Both the position numbers and the translations under genes were made by a program. DNA of 64,000 nt from Fabrea salina (taxonomy: Eukaryota > Ciliophora > Heterotrichea > Heterotrichida > Fabreidae): contig JALIHJ010000016.1 of the NCBI GenBank assembly GCA_022984795.1, positions 245,199 to 309,198 of the forward strand. Direction: 5' to 3'. Positions 8,990 through 18,156 of the stretch are shown piece by piece (within the stretch, counting starts at the first letter, position 1; each line of letters starts with the position of its first letter). The notes beneath the pieces were generated by a model that was given only the letters and a program-made list of their open reading frames with translations, was not told where the DNA came from and did not search any database.

Positions 8990-9805
8990 TTACTGAGCGT
9001 ACTCCCAAACTTCGACCTTGTAGATCTCAAACTCAGCAGACTCAGGCACGTTGTCACAACAACCTGGAACTGAGCAAGGCCAAGACCCACCTACAGCTAA
9101 GTTCAGTATCATGTTGAAAGGTTCGTTGAAAGGGGCGTTTCCTGGGTACCGTTTGCCTTCTTTATTTGCAGAGTACCAGTGATCTTTGCCAATAGTTTTA
9201 ATAATAGTACCCTTAAAAGACCCGTTTACTACACTAGTGTCGAAGTAAAAATCAATGTAGTCAGGTTGCCAGTTCACTCCAAACCAGTGAGGTTCGGACC
9301 AGTCTATTCCAAAGGGGTAGTTGTTCTGGCCTGGGGGAGGGTACTGCCTGTTGTTGGGCCAAGGCTGGCCAAAGTGAAGTGTGGAGTAAGCTTCGTTATT
9401 TTGACAAATAGTCTCCATAATGTCGATTTCTCCACAAGCAGCCCAAGTTCCGTAAGGACTGTCATACACAGGAAGCAACCAAATAGCAGGCCAAAGCCCG
9501 TTTCCTTTGGGCACTTTGGCGTAGACGTTAAAGAAGCCGTAAGGCCCAAACTCCTTTTTGGAATGAATTCTTCCAGAAGTGTAGTGGTAGCCTTTGTACT
9601 CTTCTTTTTGGGCTTTAAGCACAAGAGTGTTTCCGTCCCTGATAAAAACGTTTTCAGGACGGTTGGTGTAGTATTCCCACTCGTTGTTTCCTGTTTCTTG
9701 CCCAGTTTTAACTTCGATGTCCCAGTTATCTAAGTTTTTAAAGTCGTCTTCAAAGACTTTCACGAAGTAGCCAAAGGAGCTACTTAGAAGAAATAACAAC
9801 CACAT
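8990..9805 (-). CDS. Secreted glycoside hydrolase family 16 beta-glucanase
   Basis: This encodes 271 residues with an N-terminal hydrophobic signal peptide (MWLLFLLSSSFGYF). The GH16 signature GEIDIME is present, with E126 the expected nucleophile and E131 the acid/base. It is preceded by GLWPAIWLLP and followed by the HWFGVNWQPDYIDFYFD core strand and a C-terminal SVPGCCDN loop. GH16 enzymes of this type hydrolyse beta-1,3- or mixed beta-1,3/1,4-glucans such as laminarin. A digestive role on algal prey is a natural guess for a ciliate but is not shown. The gene is 18 bases from the stop of the monooxygenase. Confidence 0.93.
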   Translation of the reverse strand: MWLLFLLSSSFGYFVKVFEDDFKNLDNWDIEVKTGQETGNNEWEYYTNRPENVFIRDGNTLVLKAQKEEYKGYHYTSGRIHSKKEFGPYGFFNVYAKVPKGNGLWPAIWLLPVYDSPYGTWAACGEIDIMETICQNNEAYSTLHFGQPWPNNRQYPPPGQNNYPFGIDWSEPHWFGVNWQPDYIDFYFDTSVVNGSFKGTIIKTIGKDHWYSANKEGKRYPGNAPFNEPFNMILNLAVGGSWPCSVPGCCDNVPESAEFEIYKVEVWEYAQ

Positions 9806-9823
9806 TTATATTGTCGGAAAGTT

Positions 9824-11164
9824 TTAATTAGCTAAAAATGCTTCTTTGGAGTCATCAGTAGCTTGCAGCCACTCAGTGTGGTGGACAGGCGAGACAGTGC
9901 CAGTCATCACAGACTTAAAAGCTTTGTCCCTGTAAGTAAGTATGTTTTCTGCTTTGTGGTGTTCCCACTCTACAAAGCACTCGTTGATGGCATCTACATT
10001 GAAGTCAGGGTAGTCAGTTTCAGCAAGCAGAGCTTTGACGTGGTCTCCCTGGAAGTATATTTTTTCTTCGTCAGTTTGGAGTTTGGCTTCTCTTTGCTGC
10101 CACAAAAGGTCATCCTCTTCCATCTCTTCCTTAGAAGGAAGCTTTACTCTTTGAAGTAAAACGTCTCTGGCGTACCAAGCCTCAACATCGAAGAAGTTAA
10201 ACGTGTAAAACTGGTCCTGCATTCCTAGGTACAAGAGTTTAGGGTTCTTGGTCCAAACCACACCTTTGTACAAACCTGGAATCCATAGTTTGTTTTGGCA
10301 CTGCAATTTAAGCTCATTAGATAGGAAAGGGAAGCTGTGCTGGTAGCCTGTGCAAAGCAAAATAGCGTCTACCTCTTTAGAAGTGCCGTCCTTGAAGTAG
10401 GCTGTTTTGTTTTGGACTCTTGTGAGCAAAGGCACTTCTGAAATCCTATCGGGCCACTTGAAACCTGTAGGTTTGGTTCTGTAGCTCAAGGTAACTGACT
10501 TAGCTCCGAACTTGTAGCACTGCAAAGCCAAATCCTCTCCTGAGTAACTGGTTCCTATTACCAAGACGTCTTTTCCTGTGAACTCGCTTGCGTCTCTGTA
10601 GTCGTGGGAGTGCAGAATCCTTCCAGGAAAAGTTTCAAAACCCTCAAATCGAGGCACGTTGGGAACAGAAAAGTGACCACTTGCCACCACAACGTAGTCA
10701 AAAACTTCGGAGTAGTTGGTTTGGTTTAGTAGGTTGCAAGCGGTTACAGTGAACTTTTTAGTTTCTTCGTTATAAGTTACGTTCCTCACTGAGGTTCTAA
10801 AACGCACAAAGCCTTTGATGTTGCTTTTCTCAGCCCTTCCCATAATGTAGTCCCTTAAAACCTCTCTAGGAGGAAAAGAGGGAATACTCCTGCCAAAGTG
10901 TTCTTCGAAGGTGTAGTCAGCAAACTCCAAGGCTTCTTTAGGGCCGTTCGACCAGAGGTGGCGGTACATGCTGCCGTGCACTAACTCGCCGTACTCATCG
11001 GTCCCCGTTCTCCAGGTGTAGTTCCAGAGCCCGCCCCAGTCTTCTTGCTTTTCAAAGCACACTATCTCTGGTAAGGTTTGGCCTTTGTTAGCTGCGCTTT
11101 GGAAGGAATGCAGGAGTGCTATTCCAGAGGGTCCTGCTCCTATGATAGCCACTCTTTCTGACAT
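9824..11164 (-). CDS. Flavin-containing monooxygenase (FMO)
   Basis: This encodes 446 residues. The FAD site is GAGPSG (residues 9-14), the NADPH site is GTSYSGEDLA near residue 205, and the FMO fingerprint FxGxxxHSxxYR is present as FPGRILHSHDYR. The family TGY motif appears as LLCTGYQHSFPFL. FMOs oxygenate nucleophilic N or S atoms of small metabolites using NADPH and O2. The substrate cannot be read from sequence. The protein is of normal length. It faces the sugar-phosphate cyclase gene across the longest non-coding gap inside the gene-dense part. Confidence 0.93.
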   Translation of the reverse strand: MSERVAIIGAGPSGIALLHSFQSAANKGQTLPEIVCFEKQEDWGGLWNYTWRTGTDEYGELVHGSMYRHLWSNGPKEALEFADYTFEEHFGRSIPSFPPREVLRDYIMGRAEKSNIKGFVRFRTSVRNVTYNEETKKFTVTACNLLNQTNYSEVFDYVVVASGHFSVPNVPRFEGFETFPGRILHSHDYRDASEFTGKDVLVIGTSYSGEDLALQCYKFGAKSVTLSYRTKPTGFKWPDRISEVPLLTRVQNKTAYFKDGTSKEVDAILLCTGYQHSFPFLSNELKLQCQNKLWIPGLYKGVVWTKNPKLLYLGMQDQFYTFNFFDVEAWYARDVLLQRVKLPSKEEMEEDDLLWQQREAKLQTDEEKIYFQGDHVKALLAETDYPDFNVDAINECFVEWEHHKAENILTYRDKAFKSVMTGTVSPVHHTEWLQATDDSKEAFLAN

Positions 11165-11618
11165 TTATTTTTACTAAGTTTTAGAGAGCCATGGTTCACA
11201 AACTCACAGTCACTCGTTATGGAAGCATTAAAACTCAAAATGGAACCTTCTGGAAACTCTTTTTACTAATTTAATTTAAGTTTTAGTTTCAATTTCCAGT
11301 GAATTTCCAGTTAAGAGGGTGTTAGCCATAAAACTGAGTTAAAAAATTTTTTTAACACATAAATTCCATAAAATTGCTAAATAAATTCCTCTTAAGTTGC
11401 TGTGTTCACCCGTGAAGTGCATGTAACTAATTGACTGATTTAGAATTAATGGGCTGATATTCACTTAGAGCTTAAATCATTTTCAACCGTCAAAAGGCCA
11501 AAACTGTGAGCACTTGTTAAGAACCTTACGATTGCTCTGAATTAAGCAGCCTTTGTCTGAAGGTTTCTTCCATTTGACCAAAGCCTTTTTTTTCAAAAAA
11601 TCAGGTTCTAGAATAATT
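11165..11618. promoter_or_regulatory. 454-base divergent intergenic region
   Basis: This is the longest gap outside the subtelomere, between the divergent monooxygenase and cyclase starts. It is A/T-rich and holds an imperfect direct repeat near 11292-11314 (AATTTCCAGTG AATTTCCAGTT), a poly-A/poly-T run near 11340-11353 and CTAGAATAATT before the plus ATG. The longest ATG reading frame noticed is 27 codons, from 11192. No RNA gene was recognised. Confidence 0.5.
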
Positions 11619-13361
11619 ATGGCTGAAACTTCTTCCGCAATAAAGCAATTCATCTCATCGTACAACTGCGAACCAACACACGAAAAAACCATCCAGGAAG
11701 CAGTCGAAGACATCTTCTGCAGCTCGCAGTTCAAACACTTTTTGGACGCAATCCTGACCACCAAAGCCTTTTCCGAAGAACTAGGCAAGGAATTCGCCCA
11801 AGCAGGAGCAATTCAAGGACTGCCTTCATGCCGCAAACTAAGGGCTTGTCTCAACCAATCCCTGAGTTCGTTCTTCGGACTACTTGCTGAATTGCTGAAC
11901 TCCTTTGATGCCAGCGCGGGACAGGAGTGGTACAAATTGTCCAACAGAATCCACGGCACAGACTTAGGAAAGGTCAAACTAATGGACCACCTAGTGGCTT
12001 GCGGAGAGTCTAAGTACTACGAAGAACTCTGCAACGGACTTATCGAAACAGCTCCCCACTCCGTGTACCCAACATCTTGCTTCAGAGAAAGCAAAGGATA
12101 CGTAGTGAGCACTCCTGACGACCTCAACGTAGAAGCTGTTATGAGCTGCAGCACCTTTACTTCCATTAGAGTTATTGAGAACTCTTTGGACCCCCAACAA
12201 ACCCTTTTGAGAGATATTTACATTTCTTCAGGCCGTTGTGTGTGCCTTATCGACCACAACGTGGAGAACCACTTTGGGGACAAGATTGAAGCATACTTCA
12301 ATCACCACGGAATCCACCTTGAAAAGCTAGTTTACCGCGCAATGGAGGTAGACAAGGGAATTCACACTGTGGAAAAGATGCTTGGAGACTTTAAAAGACT
12401 TGGAGTTTCTCGTGTAGAACCTGTGCTTATTGCTGGAGGAGGAGTTTTGGCCGACACTGGTGGGTTAGCCTGTGCGCTATACCACAGAAGCACACCTTAC
12501 GTGATGCTTTCGACTTCAATCGTGTCTGGAATTGACGCTGGCCCTTCACCCAGGACTTGCTGTGACGGCTTTGGATACAAGAACTTATTTGGAGCTTACC
12601 ACGCTCCAATTCTTTCGATCACAGACAGGTCGTTTTTCAAAACCTTAAGGGAAGGCTGGCTTAGACATGGCATTGCTGAAATCATCAAGATGGCTTGTGT
12701 CAAAGACATCGAACTTTTCAACCTGCTTGAACAAGCAGGTGCAAGACTCATCACTACTCGCTTCGGAACTTTGGACACTGACGGAGAAGACGAGATTTGT
12801 ACGCTTTCTCAGAAGATCCTTGGAGCAGCTATGAGGAGCTACGTAGAAGCTGAGTACGACAACTTGTACGAAACTCACCAATGCAGGCCCCACGCTTTCG
12901 GACACACCTGGTCTCCTGGGTTTGAGATTGAGGCAGGTTTGCTCCACGGCCATGCAGTGGCTATTGGAATGGGTTTTGGGGCTTACTTGAGCTACAAAGA
13001 GGGTTGGATCTCTGAAAAGGACATGAGTAGGATTTTGAACTTGATTACTTCGTTTGGGTTGAGTTTGTGGCACGACGTTCTTCTCAACAACAAAACAGTA
13101 TGGGCAGCGCAAGAAAAAATGGTCCAAAAGAGGGGCGGGAACTTAGCAGCTCCCGTTCCTAAAGGTGAAATCGGAAAGTGCGGATACATCAACACTATGG
13201 AGCAAGACCAACTGTACCTTGCTATTCAAGAGTACCAAACTATCTGTGCTGAGTACCCACAAAAGGGAGTTGGAATTGAAGCACTCTGCCGTGACGTCGG
13301 TTTAGAAGACCCTTCAACTGTCGGAAACCATATATCTGCTGATTACATGCAATCAAGCTAA
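11619..13361 (+). CDS. Sugar-phosphate cyclase (EEVS/DDGS-like, dehydroquinate synthase superfamily) with N-terminal extension
   Basis: This encodes 580 residues from ATG 11619, which follows AATAATT; the frame stays open upstream but has no better ATG. The catalytic part (about 200-540) has the NAD-site GGGVLADTGG (~273), the segment KNLFGAYHAP, metal ligand E in GIAEIIKMA (~354), His in RPHAFGHTW (~424-428) and LLHGHAVAIGM (~443). The GAYHAP and HGHAVAIGM forms point away from true 3-dehydroquinate synthase and towards 2-epi-5-epi-valiolone or desmethyl-4-deoxygadusol synthases, which cyclise sedoheptulose 7-phosphate on the way to gadusol or mycosporines. About 170 N-terminal residues match nothing I know. 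Which cyclase it is remains open. Confidence 0.75.
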   Translation: MAETSSAIKQFISSYNCEPTHEKTIQEAVEDIFCSSQFKHFLDAILTTKAFSEELGKEFAQAGAIQGLPSCRKLRACLNQSLSSFFGLLAELLNSFDASAGQEWYKLSNRIHGTDLGKVKLMDHLVACGESKYYEELCNGLIETAPHSVYPTSCFRESKGYVVSTPDDLNVEAVMSCSTFTSIRVIENSLDPQQTLLRDIYISSGRCVCLIDHNVENHFGDKIEAYFNHHGIHLEKLVYRAMEVDKGIHTVEKMLGDFKRLGVSRVEPVLIAGGGVLADTGGLACALYHRSTPYVMLSTSIVSGIDAGPSPRTCCDGFGYKNLFGAYHAPILSITDRSFFKTLREGWLRHGIAEIIKMACVKDIELFNLLEQAGARLITTRFGTLDTDGEDEICTLSQKILGAAMRSYVEAEYDNLYETHQCRPHAFGHTWSPGFEIEAGLLHGHAVAIGMGFGAYLSYKEGWISEKDMSRILNLITSFGLSLWHDVLLNNKTVWAAQEKMVQKRGGNLAAPVPKGEIGKCGYINTMEQDQLYLAIQEYQTICAEYPQKGVGIEALCRDVGLEDPSTVGNHISADYMQSS

Positions 13362-13544
13362 CTTAGAAACCAGGATAATAATAACTTGATTTTTAGAATT
13401 TTGTTTTCAAATTTAGACAGAAATAGTACAAACTAGGGTATAATAAGCATAAAAACAAGCATACAGCAACTTATAAGCAACTTATACACTTTGAATCCCA
13501 GCCATTCAGCCATTTTTGTAAATTTACTTAACTTAACGGCACAC
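13362..13544. other. A/T-rich convergent intergenic spacer
   Basis: This lies between convergent stops. It contains a short tandem (GCAACTTATAA GCAACTTATAC) near 13466-13487. No gene was recognised. Confidence 0.5.
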
Positions 13545-14723
13545 TTAGCAATAGGACCAATCTATAGGAATCTGCCCCTCAAAACAAACACTGCACTTAT
13601 ACCCTGAACTTACTTTTTCCAGGTCATACCTAAACTTCACAGCTGCAACTTTTACTCCGTTATCGCGTGCTTTTCTAAGATACTTCGCAAAAGTAGGGCA
13701 GGCTTCATGGTTGGGGCGGAACTGCTCTACATCATTTCTTGCAATGATGAATAGCACTGCTGACTCAAGTTTAGGGTAAGAAGTTTCTTTTTTAGTCCCT
13801 TTAGCTATTTTAGTCAACTCACTAATGTGCTTAATTGCTCTTGCAGAAACCACTTTTTCTCCGTCTGGGCCTTTCTGCTTGCCTCCGCCCCAAGGGAATA
13901 TAGCTGACCTAACGTAAGGCTTTTTCTTACTAAAGTAAGCAGCCCTAACCACCAGTGGTTGACTTGACTCTAGTTCTTCTATTGAATAGAGTTCGGGGTT
14001 TCGGTCAGAGTCCGGAACAGTTTTTACCTCCACTACACAAGCCGACCCGTCAGTGAACTCTAACAAAAAGTCACTTCTCATGTCACAGCCTGCGATGTTG
14101 CTGACTTCTTTTCTAACTCGCTTAATGACTTTGGGCTCTGAGTGGAAAAAGGGCACTGAGGAGCCTGGCTTTAGCAGTTGGGATGCAAGTTTTTCGCCTA
14201 GTGAGGGGTGTGCTCCTACGTAAGTTCCTTCAGGTTCGTTTTCAGGTTCACTCACGTGGACTAACTGACAAATGTACTCACACTTAGGAGTGTTGTACTT
14301 GCCTACAGCGTCAGGTCCTACTAAGTTGCCTTGGGGATCCCTGGCAGGTTTCACAAAAACCTTTGAACCAGGAAGGCATTTTCCTCCTAAGTCTAAAGAA
14401 GGTGCATGGGCTATGCACTCCCTTATTCCTAATTTGATGTCTATCACAAAGGGACTTTTGTTGCGGGAAGAAGGTCTTCTGAGTACAGTTGCTTCAAGAA
14501 GTGGGTCTTCAATAGTTAGCAGTGGGGTTGGTTTATCTTCTTGGGTTGCTTCTTGAGTGATTTGTTCTGGATTTAGGAGTTTTTTTTTGCAGCTTCGGAG
14601 AACTCTGTCTGAATTAGGTTGTTTTCTTTTACTTGGAAGACTGTGGGTTTGGAGACTTGTTTCAGTCTTCTCAGACACCTTAAGCGCCAAAGCATAATTA
14701 CTGTCTTTACTGCGTTTAGCCAT
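13545..14723 (-). CDS. SfsA-family nucleic-acid-binding/nuclease-like protein
   Basis: This encodes 392 residues. A basic, possibly nuclear-targeting N-terminus (KRKQPNSDRVLRSCKKKLL) precedes an SfsA-like domain. Recognisable pieces are the GKCLPGSKVFV barrel segment, SDFLLEFTDG...VVEVKTV (the PD-(D/E)xK-like Asp and ExK), AIFPWGG...SARAIKHISEL and AVLFIIARNDVEQFRPN, the family's conserved R-x-D-x-x-x-F-x-P element. SfsA proteins are mainly bacterial and archaeal, and some algae and plants have them; bacterial members bind DNA. The DxLLE..EVK pattern suggests retained nuclease residues. The C-terminus ends in Cys-containing sequence with CSVCF. Confidence 0.75.
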   Translation of the reverse strand: MAKRSKDSNYALALKVSEKTETSLQTHSLPSKRKQPNSDRVLRSCKKKLLNPEQITQEATQEDKPTPLLTIEDPLLEATVLRRPSSRNKSPFVIDIKLGIRECIAHAPSLDLGGKCLPGSKVFVKPARDPQGNLVGPDAVGKYNTPKCEYICQLVHVSEPENEPEGTYVGAHPSLGEKLASQLLKPGSSVPFFHSEPKVIKRVRKEVSNIAGCDMRSDFLLEFTDGSACVVEVKTVPDSDRNPELYSIEELESSQPLVVRAAYFSKKKPYVRSAIFPWGGGKQKGPDGEKVVSARAIKHISELTKIAKGTKKETSYPKLESAVLFIIARNDVEQFRPNHEACPTFAKYLRKARDNGVKVAAVKFRYDLEKVSSGYKCSVCFEGQIPIDWSYC

Positions 14724-14735
14724 TTTAAGAGTTAT

Positions 14736-15545
14736 TTAAATGAAGAGACACCTAGAAAGGTAAATTCTCTCAACGAAGTTTTTCATGAGGTTCATAATGC
14801 TTGAGACTACCTCTGAATCGTTCATAGTTGGGTAGTCTTCGTTGAGCAGCAAAACATCAATAGCAAACTTAGGAACGTCAAGTACACACCAACTGCGAGT
14901 GAACGAAAAGGAAATTCCGCTTTGGAGTTTGGACTTGTAGAACCACCACCCGTCGTCTTCTTCTTCTTCTTGGTACTTCCTGATGAGTTCCATAATGTCT
15001 GGGTACGCTTCGAAGGCCGAAGGCCATAAGTCAGCGTAAATGAGGGAGTTCATAAAGTCTCCCAGAACTTTGAGTCCCAAAACAAACAACTCTTGGTTCT
15101 TTTCGAATTCTTGTCCAGTAAGTGAGTAGAACCCATAGGCATCCCTTGCGGAAGAAGCTAAGTAGTAAAATGCAGAGTACTTAGAGCACCTAAAGGGCGC
15201 GTCAGCTACGATCTCGAAATCGTCACAGACTCTGTCAGTGCAAATCCCTGCTTCGTCCCAAGCAACACACTTAGTACCGGTGCATTCCGAAGACAAGTAG
15301 CACGAACTTTTGCTTGTAAGTAGCTCTAAAGCATTGATCACAGCCCTAGCACCTAGGAGTTGTGCTTTGAATTCTTGGTTGGTGGCTTTGGGAAGAGCCG
15401 ACAAGGTGCTTTTGCAGTCTTTGTACCAGGTTTCAGCTGCTTCTTTGTAGGAGTTTATTTGGTTGCCCAATATCGAAGCAGTTGTTTCCAAACACTGATT
15501 TCCACATGAAAGTCCTAAGACCAAACAGACCCAAACTAGTTTCAT
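14736..15545 (-). CDS. Secreted Cys-containing protein of unknown function
   Basis: This encodes 269 residues. A clear signal peptide (MKLVWVCLVLGLSCG) is followed by a mostly helical mature protein with a Cys cluster around residues 80-120 (CYLSSECTGTKC...CTDRVCDDF), probably disulphide-bonded. An acidic stretch EEEEDDGWW lies near residue 195. No membrane helix follows the signal, so it is likely secreted or lumenal. I do not recognise the family. The stop lies 12 bases from the SfsA start. Confidence 0.8.
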   Translation of the reverse strand: MKLVWVCLVLGLSCGNQCLETTASILGNQINSYKEAAETWYKDCKSTLSALPKATNQEFKAQLLGARAVINALELLTSKSSCYLSSECTGTKCVAWDEAGICTDRVCDDFEIVADAPFRCSKYSAFYYLASSARDAYGFYSLTGQEFEKNQELFVLGLKVLGDFMNSLIYADLWPSAFEAYPDIMELIRKYQEEEEDDGWWFYKSKLQSGISFSFTRSWCVLDVPKFAIDVLLLNEDYPTMNDSEVVSSIMNLMKNFVERIYLSRCLFI

Positions 15546-15567
15546 CTTTATTAAACTTCACCATTAA

Positions 15568-18138
15568 CTAGTTCTTGGAGTCAGCTAGTTGCTTTGAAAT
15601 GAACTTCTTGACTTCTTTAAGCCTGCCTTCCCACTCAGAGTTGGCTTGCTCAGCTGGAACGTCGCACTTGTACAAGTACCTCAAGTCAGACTTGTCTCTG
15701 TTCCAGAAGAAGCAGGACTCCAGCATGTAAGTTCCGTAAAGAATTGAGTTGTAAGCTATTACGTCCTTTTCTTCCTTGATCCTTTCGTAAGTGTCCCCCA
15801 CCACTGAGATCAAAAGGTTCAGCATAATGATTGCGTTGATAAAAGTTGCAAAAAGGAACAACAGTGACTCTCCTTCAAGACTCCCAAAGTCAAACCCGTC
15901 GTACTCACCTATGTTCACCATGTAAGTGTCGTATAAAACATGTCCAAGGGTCTTGTCACTGGTTCCCCTAACTGACACAAAAATAACTGAGAAACCCAAA
16001 ATAAAGTAAAACAAAAAAATCAAAAACTTGCCTATGTCAAAGGCTATTTCTATAATCAGCACACTCATGTGGTTGGTGCTTTTAAACAGCAAAAAAGCTG
16101 CCATTCCCAAGATAAAGGTTACAAACAAGTTGATGTTAAACACAGTGTCTTCTATACTGCTGCCAGCTAAAAACAACACAAAGTGCAAGTAGTTAACAAA
16201 CAGCCTTGGTAACTGGAACATCGTGTATAGTAAAGAAAAGTACCTCCACATGGTTAAGTACCTAAGTACTTCAAAAACAATGTTAGGAACTGAAGCTACT
16301 ATTGCAAGGTAAACAGCAAACTCGTTTGACCTGTCGATTGCGTAAACTGTATACATAATGGCTTGAACCAGCATGCTGAAGACTGAAAACAAAATAATGC
16401 GCTTGACCTTAGGCCACTTTTCGTCTAGCAACGTTTGCAAGAACTCCGTTCTGAACTTTTCATTGTACATGTACTTGCAACTGACTATACTTTCCAGGGT
16501 GTAAAGGCTTTTTCTGGACCCTACTTGGAAGTCAAACTTGATTCTTGAACTGCGGAAGTTCACAAACCTGCCTCCTTTCTCCATGTTTTGGATGTCATTG
16601 TCGTAGGTTTCTGGAGACTTGGCCGTGATTTCTTGGAACTCCTCTTGGATGGGCTTTTTAGAAGCTTTTTGAATAGGCAATTTTACTGAGTCGTAACAAA
16701 CTTGTTTGTACTCTGTTTCTATTGGACACATTAAGTTTTCGTAAAGAGCTATTCCGTTACTCGTGGTTGAGGCTACAAAGTGGTCGATGAAGTCTTCAAC
16801 TAAGTAGTAAAGACAAGGGTTTTCTTCTCCACGACTCATTAAGTTTTCTATTAGGCACTCAAGGATTTCAAAGTGCTTCTTGGTGTTGGCTATTTGGAAT
16901 GGAGAAAGCACCGTGCCTGAGTAGTTGCCCCTTATGAAAGGGGCTTGTTTTTCAAGTGCAGCTTTTAGTAAGTCAATTCTGTTGTAGTAACAGTAAAGGT
17001 GCAGAGTACTCACCATGTAAGGACTTAAAACACAACTATCGAACTCAGGCATATGCTCGCAGTAAGGATTTCTAATAACCGACTCTAAGTACTCAAGGTA
17101 CTCTTCCAAGTGCTCAGTTCCTAGCACCTTTAAGTTAGGGTTTTTAAGCACGTTCTGAATAGCAGAGATTCCTTCTTCCCCACACACTAATAGTTTTTCG
17201 TCGTTTTGAGTTAAAACTAAGGTGTTGATGCTTGCTTCTGCCTGGATTTCATACAAGAATTCATCACGCACTCCCACTGTAAGGATTTCGTTGTCAGGAG
17301 TTACTAAGAACAAGTGGTCTTCTTGATCTGAGAAACAAAGGTTTTTGCAGTTCCTTTTTAAGTACTTCACAAGCTTCAAAGACTCTACTTCCCAGACGCA
17401 AACAGCCTCTTGAGAACAAGAAGCAACAAACCTGTCACTTTTAGAAACTTTCAAGACCTCGACTTTGTTTTCGTGGCCCTTTAGCTTAGTAGTTACTTGC
17501 TTTTTTTGGTAGTTGTAAACATAGATGCTTGGGTTCACAGGGTCAGCCAGAAAAAGCAACTCTCCTGAGTTAGTAAAAGTTCCACATTCCGCAAAATTCC
17601 CAGTTTGAGCGTGCTTTAAAAAAGGGTCATTTTGGGTTTCTTCTTGGTCAAGGTGTTTTTTTAACTTTATGCCTTTAAGAGTTGTGTGAGCTCTTACAAA
17701 GGCTTTGTCAGTTGGGCTCATCATTAAACCCTCAAAGTCGATTTCGTCTATAACTTTAAAAGAGTCCACAGATACCTTAAGTACTTTTTCACCAGTTGTT
17801 TTCAGAAAAACGAAGGTTTCATCAGAGTCCATGAAAAGGTCAACAACTTCTTCATCAAAAACCTTTTCATCTTGTTTTTCAAAGTCAATACTGCTTAACT
17901 TCACCAAAGAATTCCCATCAAGCCCTATCAAAAGGGGGCTTGATGTAACTTGAAGCGCCTTTTTGAATACTAAGGGTGAAGTACTTGTAACAACTATTGT
18001 ATCTTGCTTGATGTCATTCTCAGAGTCAATGTTGTCTGAGTTAAAGGACCCAAGTACCTTGTCACTGATCTCCGAAAAGCACCTGTCGAGTTTTTCTTCT
18101 AAGCAGTCCGCCGTGTAGCAACCTAGTTTCTGACCCAT
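15568..18138 (-). CDS. TRP-like cation channel with N-terminal WD40-type and ankyrin-like parts
   Basis: This encodes 856 residues. The N-terminus MGQKLGC has G2 and C7 for possible myristoylation and palmitoylation. Residues ~40-330 read as beta-propeller blades (LKGHENKVEVLKVSKSD, VASCSQEAVCVWEV). Residues ~370-420 look like helical ankyrin-type repeats (YYNRIDLLKAALEKQAPFI). Residues ~560-800 hold six membrane helices with a pore-loop region before the last helix, which carries TFINAIIMLNLLISVVGDTYE, the TRP/Ion_trans S6 pattern. It is probably a non-selective or Ca2+ channel at plasma or ciliary membranes. Ciliates have many such channels. Selectivity cannot be read; the propeller assignment is less sure than the channel. 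Confidence 0.85.
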   Translation of the reverse strand: MGQKLGCYTADCLEEKLDRCFSEISDKVLGSFNSDNIDSENDIKQDTIVVTSTSPLVFKKALQVTSSPLLIGLDGNSLVKLSSIDFEKQDEKVFDEEVVDLFMDSDETFVFLKTTGEKVLKVSVDSFKVIDEIDFEGLMMSPTDKAFVRAHTTLKGIKLKKHLDQEETQNDPFLKHAQTGNFAECGTFTNSGELLFLADPVNPSIYVYNYQKKQVTTKLKGHENKVEVLKVSKSDRFVASCSQEAVCVWEVESLKLVKYLKRNCKNLCFSDQEDHLFLVTPDNEILTVGVRDEFLYEIQAEASINTLVLTQNDEKLLVCGEEGISAIQNVLKNPNLKVLGTEHLEEYLEYLESVIRNPYCEHMPEFDSCVLSPYMVSTLHLYCYYNRIDLLKAALEKQAPFIRGNYSGTVLSPFQIANTKKHFEILECLIENLMSRGEENPCLYYLVEDFIDHFVASTTSNGIALYENLMCPIETEYKQVCYDSVKLPIQKASKKPIQEEFQEITAKSPETYDNDIQNMEKGGRFVNFRSSRIKFDFQVGSRKSLYTLESIVSCKYMYNEKFRTEFLQTLLDEKWPKVKRIILFSVFSMLVQAIMYTVYAIDRSNEFAVYLAIVASVPNIVFEVLRYLTMWRYFSLLYTMFQLPRLFVNYLHFVLFLAGSSIEDTVFNINLFVTFILGMAAFLLFKSTNHMSVLIIEIAFDIGKFLIFLFYFILGFSVIFVSVRGTSDKTLGHVLYDTYMVNIGEYDGFDFGSLEGESLLFLFATFINAIIMLNLLISVVGDTYERIKEEKDVIAYNSILYGTYMLESCFFWNRDKSDLRYLYKCDVPAEQANSEWEGRLKEVKKFISKQLADSKN

Positions 18139-18156
18139 TTTAATACCTAATTGAAA
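18139..18156. promoter_or_regulatory. 18-bp divergent spacer between channel and Nup62-like genes
   Basis: The minus ATG (18136-18138) and plus ATG (18157-18159) are 18 A/T-rich bases apart. Any promoter for both genes must fit here or lie inside the coding sequence. Confidence 0.55.

Noticed and set aside
13428-13441. 13-base string TACAAACTAGGGT shared with 40359-40371
   Set aside because: A 13-mer match is expected by chance in 64 kb; flanks differ.
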